59,802 nt of DNA, taken from contig DAHUYK010000007.1 of NCBI GenBank assembly GCA_027315245.1, positions 1 to 59,802 of the forward strand, written 5' to 3'. Of the stretch, positions 41,684 to 49,479 are shown piece by piece (within the stretch, counting starts at the first letter, position 1; every line of letters starts with the position of its first letter). The stretch comes from Vulcanimicrobiota bacterium. GTDB taxonomy: Bacteria; Vulcanimicrobiota; Vulcanimicrobiia; Vulcanimicrobiales; Vulcanimicrobiaceae. The position numbers and the translations under genes are program-made. The notes below the pieces were generated by a model that worked only from the letters and a program-made list of their open reading frames with translations, was not told where the DNA came from and made no database searches.

Positions 41684-42906
41684 GCCGGATCGTTCTCGCG
41701 TACTCGGGAGGCCTCGACACGTCGGTTCTGCTCAAGAAACTCGTGCTCGAAGGGAACGACGTTATCGCGATGACTGCGAACCTGGGCGAGAGCGATGCGT
41801 CGACGGCACTCGCGACGGGCGGAGCGAGCGGCGATCCCGCCATCGAACTGCAGCAGGTGCGCGAGAAGGCACTCGCGCTCGGTGCCACCGATGCGATCGT
41901 CATCGACGCGCGCGAACGCTTCGTCGCGCAGTACGTAACGCCGGCGCTGCGTGCGAACGCAAAGTATCAAGGCGTCTACCCGCTTTCGGCGGCGCTCTCG
42001 CGCCCCCTCATCGGAGCGTTGCTCGTCGAGACTGCGCACGCACGCGGCGCTGACACGGTCGCGCATGGGTGCACCGGCAAAGGCAACGACCAAGTGCGCA
42101 TCGAGCTTGCGGTGCGCGCGCTCGATTCCCGCTTGAAAGCACGTGCGCCGCTTCGCGAACAGCCCCTTTCGCGGCCGGATGCGATAGCGTTTGCGCGCGC
42201 GCACGGTATCGCGGTAAAGCACACCGCCGAGAATCCTTATTCGATCGACGCGAATCTCTGGGGGCGCTCCATTGAGGCCGGCATCCTCGAGGACCCCTGG
42301 AACGCTCCGCCGGAGGACGCGTACGCCTGGACTGCCGCACCTGAAGTCCGCCCACGCGAAGCGGATGAGATTGTCGTCACGTTCGCTGGCGGCGTGCCGG
42401 CGATCAGCGGACGCACCGGGACGGAAATGATTACGGCGCTCAATGTTCTGGCGGGAAAGCATGGTGTCGGGCGCATCGACATGGTGGAGGACCGCGTCAT
42501 CGGCATGAAGTCGCGCGAAGTGTACGAAGCGCCGGCTGCGGTGACGCTTCTCCTTGCGCATCAGGCGCTCGAGCGGCTCGTGCTGACGCGCGACGAGCTG
42601 CGCTTCAAAGCGCTCTGCGATCAGCGCTATGCGGAGCTGACCTACGACGGACTCTGGATGTCGCCTCTGCGCGCTGCCCTCGATGCATTCGCGGTATCGA
42701 GTGCATCTCGGGTAACGGGCGACGTGCGCGTTCACGTACACCAGGGTGTCGCGACGGTAGCCGGCGTGCGTTCGGCGTTCGCGCTCTACGAAGCGTCGCT
42801 CGCAACGTACGGACATGGCGACGCCTTCGATCACCATGCCGCCGACGGTTTCATTCGTTTGCACGGACTGCCCCTCGACCTCGTCGCGAGAACCGCAAAC
42901 GCATGA
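41680..42906 (+). CDS. argG: Argininosuccinate synthase
   Basis: ArgG, 408 aa, condenses citrulline and aspartate with ATP. The P-loop of the N-type ATP pyrophosphatase is VLAYSGGLDTSVLLKKL. HGCTGKGNDQVRIEL and YSIDANLWGRSIEAGILEDP are signature segments, and IDMVEDRVIGMKSREVYEAPA is in the synthetase domain. It overlaps argR and argH by four bases each. Confidence 0.96.
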   Translation: MSRIVLAYSGGLDTSVLLKKLVLEGNDVIAMTANLGESDASTALATGGASGDPAIELQQVREKALALGATDAIVIDARERFVAQYVTPALRANAKYQGVYPLSAALSRPLIGALLVETAHARGADTVAHGCTGKGNDQVRIELAVRALDSRLKARAPLREQPLSRPDAIAFARAHGIAVKHTAENPYSIDANLWGRSIEAGILEDPWNAPPEDAYAWTAAPEVRPREADEIVVTFAGGVPAISGRTGTEMITALNVLAGKHGVGRIDMVEDRVIGMKSREVYEAPAAVTLLLAHQALERLVLTRDELRFKALCDQRYAELTYDGLWMSPLRAALDAFAVSSASRVTGDVRVHVHQGVATVAGVRSAFALYEASLATYGHGDAFDHHAADGFIRLHGLPLDLVARTANA

Positions 42907-44282
42907 CGAAAGCGCTGCAGTGGGGCGGGCGCTTCGCGCAGGAACCGGATGCAGCGCTGCTCGCGTTCGGCTCGTCGCTGGAAGAAGATATGGTTCTCGC
43001 GCCGTACGACGTTGCGTGTTCGCTCGCGCATGTCGAGGCGTTGTCGAGTGGCGGCGTCGTCGACGCGCGCATTGCGGGCGCACTGCGAGGCGCGCTAGCG
43101 CAGGTGCAGGCGGAGATCGAGAGCGGCGATTTTGCGCGGTGGGCGCGTTCGCACGGTGGCGAGGACGTTCACGGTGCGATCGATGCGCGCGTCCGGGCGT
43201 TGTGCGAAGGCGGCGAAGGCGAGTTTTTGCATGCTGGGCGGAGCCGCAACGATCAGGTGGCGACGACGCTGCTCTTGTACGCACGAGCGCGCGGGGAGGA
43301 AGGCCATACATTGGCGCGTGGCCTTGCGGAACGTTTCGTGGCCTGTGCTCGCGAAGAGCTGGAGGCTGGCACGCTGCTCTGTGCCACGACGCACGGCCAG
43401 CCGGCGCAGCCCGCGCTGCTCTCCTTTTGGCTCTGCGCGGCGGCCGAGCCGTTCGTACGCGCGACGCGGCGTTTTGCGTGCACGGCGGCTGACGCAAAGC
43501 GCTTCTGCCCGCTCGGCTCGGCCGCCGTCGCGGGATCCTCGCTCGCGCTGGAACGCGCGGCTGCGGCGAGCGCTTTGGAGTTCGAGGCACCATCGCGTAA
43601 CGCCATGGACGCGATCGGCAATCGCGACGCCGTACTCGATGTCGCGCACGCGTTTGTACGGGCGACCGTCGATGCGTCGCGTATTGCCGGGGAGCTCGTG
43701 ACGTGGTGCACGCCAGCGTTTGGGTATGTGCGCCTTAGCGATGCGGTGTCGACGGGCTCGAGCCTCATGCCGCAGAAGCGCAACCCGGACCCGTTCGAGT
43801 TGGTGCGCGGCATAGCGGCTGAACTCACCGGGTCGTACGCGGGTGCGCTCGCAACACTGTGCGGCCTCCCCCTCTCGTATCACCGCGACCTTCAGCAGAC
43901 GAAGCGGCTCTCCATTGCGATTATCGAACGCGGAGGCGCGGCGCTGCGGGCGTTCGTGCGAGCGTTCGACGGCGTTACATTCGAGCGCGATCATCTCAAC
44001 GCGCACGCCGCAGACGGATATTCCGTCGCCACCGATATTGCGGATGCCCTCATCGCAACCGGCGTCTCCGCGCGCCGCGCGCACGAGCGCGTGGGGAATG
44101 CCGTGGCGCGCGCGGAGCGTGAGGAGCGGGCGCTCTCGGCAGCGGACCTTGCGGAACTCGGTGTGACGGCGCCGCTGGCTGCCATGCAGTCGGTGCAGGG
44201 GAAGCGGACGACGGGATCGACGAATCCACACGAGGTTGTAAAGACGATCGCCGCAGTTGAACAAGAGCTACGCTCAGGATGA
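42903..44282 (+). CDS. argH: Argininosuccinate lyase
   Basis: ArgH, 459 aa, releases arginine and fumarate. It belongs to the fumarase/aspartase superfamily; GSSLMPQKRNPDPFELVRG is the signature, with LHAGRSRNDQVATTLLL and TTHGQPAQPALLSFWL upstream. The last residues (LRSG) and the stop lie inside a REP-like repeat (44264-44284), so the original C-terminus may have been replaced. The stop is seven bases before argC. Confidence 0.95.
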   Translation: MTKALQWGGRFAQEPDAALLAFGSSLEEDMVLAPYDVACSLAHVEALSSGGVVDARIAGALRGALAQVQAEIESGDFARWARSHGGEDVHGAIDARVRALCEGGEGEFLHAGRSRNDQVATTLLLYARARGEEGHTLARGLAERFVACAREELEAGTLLCATTHGQPAQPALLSFWLCAAAEPFVRATRRFACTAADAKRFCPLGSAAVAGSSLALERAAAASALEFEAPSRNAMDAIGNRDAVLDVAHAFVRATVDASRIAGELVTWCTPAFGYVRLSDAVSTGSSLMPQKRNPDPFELVRGIAAELTGSYAGALATLCGLPLSYHRDLQQTKRLSIAIIERGGAALRAFVRAFDGVTFERDHLNAHAADGYSVATDIADALIATGVSARRAHERVGNAVARAEREERALSAADLAELGVTAPLAAMQSVQGKRTTGSTNPHEVVKTIAAVEQELRSG

Positions 44283-44284
44283 CA
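44264..44284 (-). repeat. REP-like element, copy at argH/argC junction
   Basis: On the reverse strand this reads TTGTCATCCTGAGCGTAGC, differing at two positions from TTGTCATCCCGAGCGTAGGC in the imuB copy. It contains the argH stop codon and lies just before argC. Confidence 0.6.
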
Positions 44285-44289
44285 AACAA

Positions 44290-45261
44290 GTGACGCGCGT
44301 CCATGTGTGGGGAGCGAGCGGGTACGCGGCGGCGGAGGCGATTCGCATCCTCGATCGCCATCCGCTCGTCGAGTTGGGCGTGCTCGAGAGCCGCAGCCAT
44401 GCAGGCGAATCGGTCGGCAAACACTTTGCACTCTTACGCTGGGTGCGACGGCGTTTTGACGGCGCCGGCAGCGTGGCGCAGACGGTACGTGCGGGCGACG
44501 TCGTACTTGCGGCGGGTGCACAGGGCGAGGCACTCGGAATCCTCCCAGAGTTCTTGGCGTCCGGCGCTCGGGCCATCGATTTGTCCGCTGATTATCGCCT
44601 TGACGGGACGGCGGCGTACGGATTGACGGAATGGCATCGCGACGCGATTGCGTCGGCGGCACTCGTCGCGAATCCTGGATGCTATCCGACGGCGGCCCTG
44701 CTGGCGCTGCTTCCGCTCGCGCGACTCGAACGGCCGCTGCAGATCGTCATCGACGCAAAGAGCGGCATCACCGGCGCAGGTCGCAACCCCGCGGTGGGTT
44801 CACTCTATGCGGAGGTTGCAGGTGAGATTCGGGCATACGGCCTGGACGGACACCGCCATCAACCGGAGATGGAACGCATCTTGCGCGAGCGTAGCATGGG
44901 TGCGCCGCTGCTTTTCACGCCGCACGTCGTTCCACTAGCGCGCGGGATGCTCGTCGATGCGTACGTCCTCTTTTCGGATGCGCTGCTGGCAAGCGATGTG
45001 CGTGCTGCATTTGCAGACGCGTATCGCGGTTCGCCGTTCGTGCGGCTGTTGGAGGAGGAGGAGACGCCGAGCGTTGCGGCCGTTGCGGGAACGAACGATG
45101 CGGAGCTGCGCATCGACGTGCACGGCAATGTCGTGCGCATCCTCTGCGCGATCGACAATCTCGGCAAAGGCGCTGCCGGCCAGGCTGTGCAGAATCTCAA
45201 CGTCATGCTCGGGCATCCAGAGGAAACCGGACTTCGTGAGCGGGTCCTCATCTCTCCGTAG
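44290..45261 (+). CDS. argC: N-acetyl-gamma-glutamyl-phosphate reductase
   Basis: ArgC, 323 aa, reduces the ArgB product with NADPH. The Rossmann start is VWGASGYAAAEAIRIL, slightly divergent from G-A-T-G-Y-x-G. The catalytic cysteine lies in VANPGCYPTAALLAL, and SGITGAGRNP, HRHQPEME and NLGKGAAGQAVQNLNVM are diagnostic. I use the GTG at 44290. The frame is open from an ATG at 44257, but those 11 extra residues are encoded by the REP-like sequence and argH. Confidence 0.93.
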   Translation: MTRVHVWGASGYAAAEAIRILDRHPLVELGVLESRSHAGESVGKHFALLRWVRRRFDGAGSVAQTVRAGDVVLAAGAQGEALGILPEFLASGARAIDLSADYRLDGTAAYGLTEWHRDAIASAALVANPGCYPTAALLALLPLARLERPLQIVIDAKSGITGAGRNPAVGSLYAEVAGEIRAYGLDGHRHQPEMERILRERSMGAPLLFTPHVVPLARGMLVDAYVLFSDALLASDVRAAFADAYRGSPFVRLLEEEETPSVAAVAGTNDAELRIDVHGNVVRILCAIDNLGKGAAGQAVQNLNVMLGHPEETGLRERVLISP

Positions 45262-45265
45262 CACG

Positions 45266-46453
45266 ATGACGCACATGCGCGGCGGTCTTGGGAACGTTCC
45301 GGGCCTTCGTCTGGCGGGCGTGCACGCGGGCATCAAGCAGCGTAAACGGGACCTTGCACTCGTGTTCTTCGAGCAACCGCAGGTCTGCGCTTCCGTAATC
45401 ACGACGAACGAGATCAAGGCTGCGCCGCTGCTCGTGAGTGCCGAGCATTTGAAACGATCGGGAAATGGTATGCGTGCCCTCGTCTGCAACTCGGGCTGCG
45501 CGAACGCCGCGACCGGCGAGCGCGGCCTGCGCGACGCGCGCGCGACGGCGCGCCAGACGGCCGCGCTGCTCGGCATCGGTGCGGAGCAGGTCGTCGTTGC
45601 GTCGACGGGCGTCATCGGTGTGACGCTGCCGATGGATCGCATGCAGAAGGGCCTTGAACGCTCCGTGGCGCAGCTCGAATCCGGCGGCAAGTCGGCGCAC
45701 GATGCCGCGGAAGCGATCATGACGACCGATCGCGTGCCCAAAATGGCAGCGTACGGCTTCTATCGCGGGAAGACGAAGTACGTCGTCGGCGGCATCGCCA
45801 AGGGCTCGGGAATGATTGCGCCGTCGATGGCGACGATGCTGGCCTTCGTTGCGACGGACCTTCCACTCTCGCAGCCATCGCTTGCAAAGGCACTGCGCGC
45901 AGCCGTCGACGAGAGCTTCAATATGATCTCCGTCGACGGTGACATGTCGACGAACGACGCCGTCTATGCGTTTGCGCCTGCGGGCAAAGGAGCGGCGCCG
46001 CCGGAGTTCGTTGAATCGCTGCGTCGTGTCTGCCTCGAACTCGCGCAAGCGATGGTGGCAGACGGCGAGGGCGCGACGAAGACGCTCACGATGCACGTGA
46101 CCGCAGCGCGCAGCGTCGCCCAAGCGCGCAGCATCGCACGTGCGGTGATCAATAGCAACTTGGTGAAGACCGCGCTCTATGGCGAAGACCCGAACTGGGG
46201 ACGCGTGCTTTCGGCCGCTGGGTCGGCGCGCGCAGGGATGGATCCGCGGTCGTGGTCGCTGTTGCTCAATGGCAAGACGTGGGTGGAAACCGGCGGCGTG
46301 GAGGTGCTGTCGGAAGCCGAAGCGCACCGCGAGCTCGAGGAGACGAGCGTTGCGATCGAGCTGCGTCTGGGCCAGGGGAGCGCCGAAGCGACGGGATGGT
46401 GCTGCGACATCTCCCGCGATTACGTGCGCATCAACGCGAGCTACCGCACATGA
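45266..46453 (+). CDS. argJ: Ornithine acetyltransferase (ArgJ)
   Basis: ArgJ, 395 aa, transfers acetyl from acetylornithine to glutamate and may also start the pathway from acetyl-CoA. The precursor self-cleaves. The nucleophilic Thr lies in KGSGMIAPSMATMLAFVATD, between Ala and Thr of M-A-T-M-L. CNSGCANAATG, ASTGVIGVTLPMD and the C-terminal EDPNWGRVLSAAG, with RDYVRINASYRT at the end, are typical. No argA is present in the cluster, so recycling by ArgJ is the expected route. The stop overlaps argD. Confidence 0.95.
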   Translation: MTHMRGGLGNVPGLRLAGVHAGIKQRKRDLALVFFEQPQVCASVITTNEIKAAPLLVSAEHLKRSGNGMRALVCNSGCANAATGERGLRDARATARQTAALLGIGAEQVVVASTGVIGVTLPMDRMQKGLERSVAQLESGGKSAHDAAEAIMTTDRVPKMAAYGFYRGKTKYVVGGIAKGSGMIAPSMATMLAFVATDLPLSQPSLAKALRAAVDESFNMISVDGDMSTNDAVYAFAPAGKGAAPPEFVESLRRVCLELAQAMVADGEGATKTLTMHVTAARSVAQARSIARAVINSNLVKTALYGEDPNWGRVLSAAGSARAGMDPRSWSLLLNGKTWVETGGVEVLSEAEAHRELEETSVAIELRLGQGSAEATGWCCDISRDYVRINASYRT

Positions 46454-47622
46454 GCGATGCACTCTTTCCCACGTATGCGCCGGCGCCCATGACGATCGTT
46501 TCGGGGCACGGCTGCACGCTCGTCGACGACGAAGGACGCGAGTATCTGGACTTCATCGCGGGCATCGCCGTCTGCGCGCTGGGACACGCGCATCCCGCAA
46601 TCACCGCAGCAATCGAAGAGCAGGCGCGGCGGCTCGTGCACGCAAGTAATCTCTACTCGCACGAACCGGCGGGAGCGCTCGCGCGTGCGCTGACGACGCG
46701 ATCGGGGATGGCGCGTGCGTTCTTCTGTAACTCAGGAACCGAGGCGAACGAAGCAGCGATCAAGCTCGCAAGAAAGTGGGCGTTTCGGCGCGACGACCTG
46801 CGGCGCACGACGATTCTCGCGTGCACCGGCTCGTTTCACGGACGCACGCTCGGTGCGCTCGCCGCGACGGACAACGCGCGCTATCGCGAGGGCTTTGCGC
46901 CGCTTCCGGGCGGCTTTGCGTTCGCGCGCTTCAACGTTGTCGAAGATCTGGCGGCAAAGGTCGACGAGCGGGTGGCGGCGGTGATCATCGAACCCGTGCA
47001 GGGCGAGAGCGGCGTGCACCCCGCGGACGTTGTGTTCTTGCGTGGGGCGCGTAGGCTGTGCGACGAGCGTGGAGCGCTGCTCGTCTTCGACGAAATCCAG
47101 TGCGGGATGGGGCGCTGTGGACCGCTCTTCGCGTTCGAGCACTACGGCGTGCGACCGGACGTCGTCACGATGGCAAAGGCGTTGGCGAACGGGCTGCCGA
47201 TCGGAGCGATGCTCGCGAACGAGCGCGCCGCCACGGCGTTCGCGCCTGGCGACCACGGGTCGACGTTTGGAGGTTCGCCGGTGCCCGCGGCCGCGGCCCT
47301 CGCGCACCTGCGCGTGCGCGACGAGCTCGATTTAGAACGGCGCGTCGCCGAGCGCTCCGAGCAACTCTTCGCTGCGTTGCGGCGTCTGCACCAGAAGCAC
47401 GCGAACGTGCTCGGCGAGCCGCGGGGCCTTGGACTGCTCGCCGGGGTTCCCGTAAGTGATGCCTTCGACGCGAAAGCATTGCAGGCTGCGGTGCGCGACC
47501 GCGGACTGCTCGTCGGCGTCGCAGGCGGAAACGCGCTGCGATTCGCGCCGCCGCTCATCATCAGCGAAAGAGAAGTAGAACGCGCGATCGAGGTACTGGA
47601 CGGCGCGCTGCAGTCGCCCTAA
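46450..47622 (+). CDS. argD: Acetylornithine aminotransferase
   Basis: ArgD, 390 aa, is a class III PLP aminotransferase that converts acetylglutamate semialdehyde to acetylornithine. FCNSGTEANEAAIKLARKW, TGSFHGRTLGALAAT, VIIEPVQGESGV, LVFDEIQCGMGR and the PLP lysine in VTMAKALANGLPIGAML are all present. It is the last gene of the arg operon and is followed by a strong hairpin before the convergent gene. Confidence 0.95.
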   Translation: MSDALFPTYAPAPMTIVSGHGCTLVDDEGREYLDFIAGIAVCALGHAHPAITAAIEEQARRLVHASNLYSHEPAGALARALTTRSGMARAFFCNSGTEANEAAIKLARKWAFRRDDLRRTTILACTGSFHGRTLGALAATDNARYREGFAPLPGGFAFARFNVVEDLAAKVDERVAAVIIEPVQGESGVHPADVVFLRGARRLCDERGALLVFDEIQCGMGRCGPLFAFEHYGVRPDVVTMAKALANGLPIGAMLANERAATAFAPGDHGSTFGGSPVPAAAALAHLRVRDELDLERRVAERSEQLFAALRRLHQKHANVLGEPRGLGLLAGVPVSDAFDAKALQAAVRDRGLLVGVAGGNALRFAPPLIISEREVERAIEVLDGALQSP

Positions 47623-47631
47623 GGCTCGCGG

Positions 47632-47668
47632 CGCCATGCCGAGGATCTGCGACGCTTACGGCATGGCG
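47632..47668. terminator. Hairpin between convergent argD and beta-propeller gene
   Basis: A perfect ten-base inverted repeat, CGCCATGCCG and CGGCATGGCG, with a 17-base loop lies at the junction of two convergent genes. It could serve as a bidirectional terminator. There is no T-run, and the right arm overlaps the last codons of the reverse-strand gene, so the assignment is moderate. Confidence 0.4.
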
Positions 47669-48303
47669 AAGGCGACGATTTCATCGTGCTCGCGATGATT
47701 CGACCAAAACTTGACACCGTCGAACGCGAGCGCGCGTGCCGCAAACGGAATGCGAGCGAGGTCTTCGCTCTTGGGTGCGCCGTTGCGCGCGTCAACGCGT
47801 GTGAGCCAATATTCCTCGGTATCTTCGTCTTCGGTCGTCACGAGGTAGAAGTGACCGTCGACGACGACTTGGCCGCAAATGCCGTGCGGTATCGCGATCT
47901 GCGTGACGACGTTGCCGTTCTCGTCGACGCCGACGATGCGCCGGTCGTACCACTGGCTCACGTACAGCAAATCGCCATCATATCCGAGCTGAGAGCCGGT
48001 GTCGTCGGGGCAGCGAAACGCGCCTTGCGCTTTGAAGCCATGGCCCGGAACGAACCGCCGCACCATGCGGTGGTCCTCCGCAGACTCACTGCAGATAACG
48101 CGCAATTCGTCGCCGACGACCGCTAGGCCGTAAGGCTTACCCGGCGCGGCGGCCTCTTCTTCCACCGTCCACTGCGTGGTGCGAATGGCGTAAAGGCGAT
48201 TCGTCGCAATCGAGCCCATCCAGAGCCGCTCCCCGTCGAAGGCCAGCGACTGCGGCTTGGGAGCCGGTGAAGGAAGGCGCAGGATCTCGGTGACGTTCTC
48301 CAT
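47656..48303 (-). CDS. Beta-propeller-like protein of unknown function
   Basis: This 215-aa protein has repeating strands such as PQSLAFDGERLWMGSIATNRLYAI, GKPYGLAVVGDELRVIC, QLGYDGDLLYVSQWYDRRIVGVD and AARALAFDGVKFWSNHREHDEIVAF. The repeated L-x-F-D-G-x-x-L/F-W pattern is that of NHL/SMP-30 or glutaminyl-cyclotransferase-like propellers. No signal peptide is seen. The short length would give only four blades, so it may be a truncated or minimal propeller. Substrate unknown. Confidence 0.65.
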   Translation of the reverse strand: MENVTEILRLPSPAPKPQSLAFDGERLWMGSIATNRLYAIRTTQWTVEEEAAAPGKPYGLAVVGDELRVICSESAEDHRMVRRFVPGHGFKAQGAFRCPDDTGSQLGYDGDLLYVSQWYDRRIVGVDENGNVVTQIAIPHGICGQVVVDGHFYLVTTEDEDTEEYWLTRVDARNGAPKSEDLARIPFAARALAFDGVKFWSNHREHDEIVAFAMP

Positions 48304-48342
48304 AGAGGCGGAGCTTCGCACAGCGGTTCGAAAGTTCCACCC

Positions 48343-49479
48343 GTGCTGCTCCTGGGCATCGAGACTTCGTGCGACGACACGGCTACCGCGCTCGTGCGCG
48401 ACGGCCGCCGTGTGCTCGCCTCGGTATCGACGGATCAAGATGCGTTTCACGCCAAATACGGCGGCATCGTGCCGGAGATCGCAAGCCGTCGGCACACGGC
48501 GCTCCTTTCGGCGGCCATCGAGGATGCGCTCGGCCGTGCGCAAGCACCGCTGGAGAGCGTTGACGGCATCGCGGTCACCTGCGGGCCCGGCCTCATCGGC
48601 AGCCTCGCTGTCGGCGTCGCGAGCGCGAAAGCGCTCGCCTTCGCAACCGGAAAGCCGCTCTATGGCGTGAATCATCTCCACGGACACGTCTTCGCGGCAT
48701 TTCTCGGAGACGGCGAGAAGCCGCAGTTTCCGTTTCTCGCGCTGCTCGTCTCGGGCGGGCACTCGCAGCTCGTCGCGGTGCGTTCCGCAACGTCGATGAC
48801 GATTGTCGGGCGCACGAAAGACGATGCCGCCGGTGAAGCGTATGACAAAACCGCGCGCCTGCTAGGCCTTCCGTATCCCGGCGGCCCCGCGATCGACCAG
48901 CTCGCGCGAAATGGAAATCCGCAAGCGTATGCGTTCCCGCGTCACCGCCCCGGCCGCGGAAGCCTCGATCTCTCCTTTTCCGGCCTCAAAACCTCCGTGC
49001 GCTACTTTCTCGAATCCGCTCAAGGCGCACATGCAAGGCTCGAAGACGTCGCCGCATCATTTCAAGCAGCGGTCGTCGACGTGCTCATGGCACGCATCGA
49101 TGCTGCCTTCTTCATTCTTGACGAGTCGTACGGAACCGCTCCCTGTCATCCCGAGCTGACTCCAAGGTCGGGCAAGCAACAGGAGTATACGAGCGTCGTC
49201 CTCGCCGGAGGTGTCGCCGCGAACTCAGCGCTGCAACGCGCGTTGCGCGACTGGGGCGAGCGTAAGGGCGTACGCATATTTATTCCGGAGCTGTGCTATT
49301 GCACGGACAACGCGGCGATGATCGCTGCCGCAGCGTTCTATCAAGGTGACGCGCTTCGCGCGGATGCGCTCACATTGACCGCGAATCCGAATCTGCCGTT
49401 CGAAATCGCATTCGGTTCCCATGACACCGGCGCATTCGCAGCGACTACGTTCCCTTCTGCCCTCCGGCGTAAAAGATAA
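48343..49479 (+). CDS. tsaD: tRNA N6-threonylcarbamoyladenosine transferase, with in-frame insertion
   Basis: TsaD (Gcp/YgjD), 378 aa, installs t6A37 on ANN-decoding tRNAs. The ASKHA motifs LGIETSCDDTATALV, EIASRRHT, the metal-binding HLHGHVFAAF, LVSGGHSQLV, GRTKDDAAGEAYDKTARLLGLPYPGG and VLAGGVAANSALQ are intact. Homologs are about 340 aa. Residues around 258-283 include APCHPELTPRSGKQQEYT, an insertion encoded by a REP-like sequence (TGTCATCCCGAGC at 49144). The C-terminus also extends past the usual end and overlaps the convergent barrel gene by 35 bp. Confidence 0.93.
   Translation: MLLLGIETSCDDTATALVRDGRRVLASVSTDQDAFHAKYGGIVPEIASRRHTALLSAAIEDALGRAQAPLESVDGIAVTCGPGLIGSLAVGVASAKALAFATGKPLYGVNHLHGHVFAAFLGDGEKPQFPFLALLVSGGHSQLVAVRSATSMTIVGRTKDDAAGEAYDKTARLLGLPYPGGPAIDQLARNGNPQAYAFPRHRPGRGSLDLSFSGLKTSVRYFLESAQGAHARLEDVAASFQAAVVDVLMARIDAAFFILDESYGTAPCHPELTPRSGKQQEYTSVVLAGGVAANSALQRALRDWGERKGVRIFIPELCYCTDNAAMIAAAAFYQGDALRADALTLTANPNLPFEIAFGSHDTGAFAATTFPSALRRKR
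49144..49185 (+). repeat. REP-like element inside tsaD
   Basis: It begins with TGTCATCCCGAGC, shared exactly with the imuB copy, then diverges (TGACTCCAAGGTCGGGC). It is translated in frame as CHPELTPRSG between two conserved blocks of TsaD. Confidence 0.6.
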
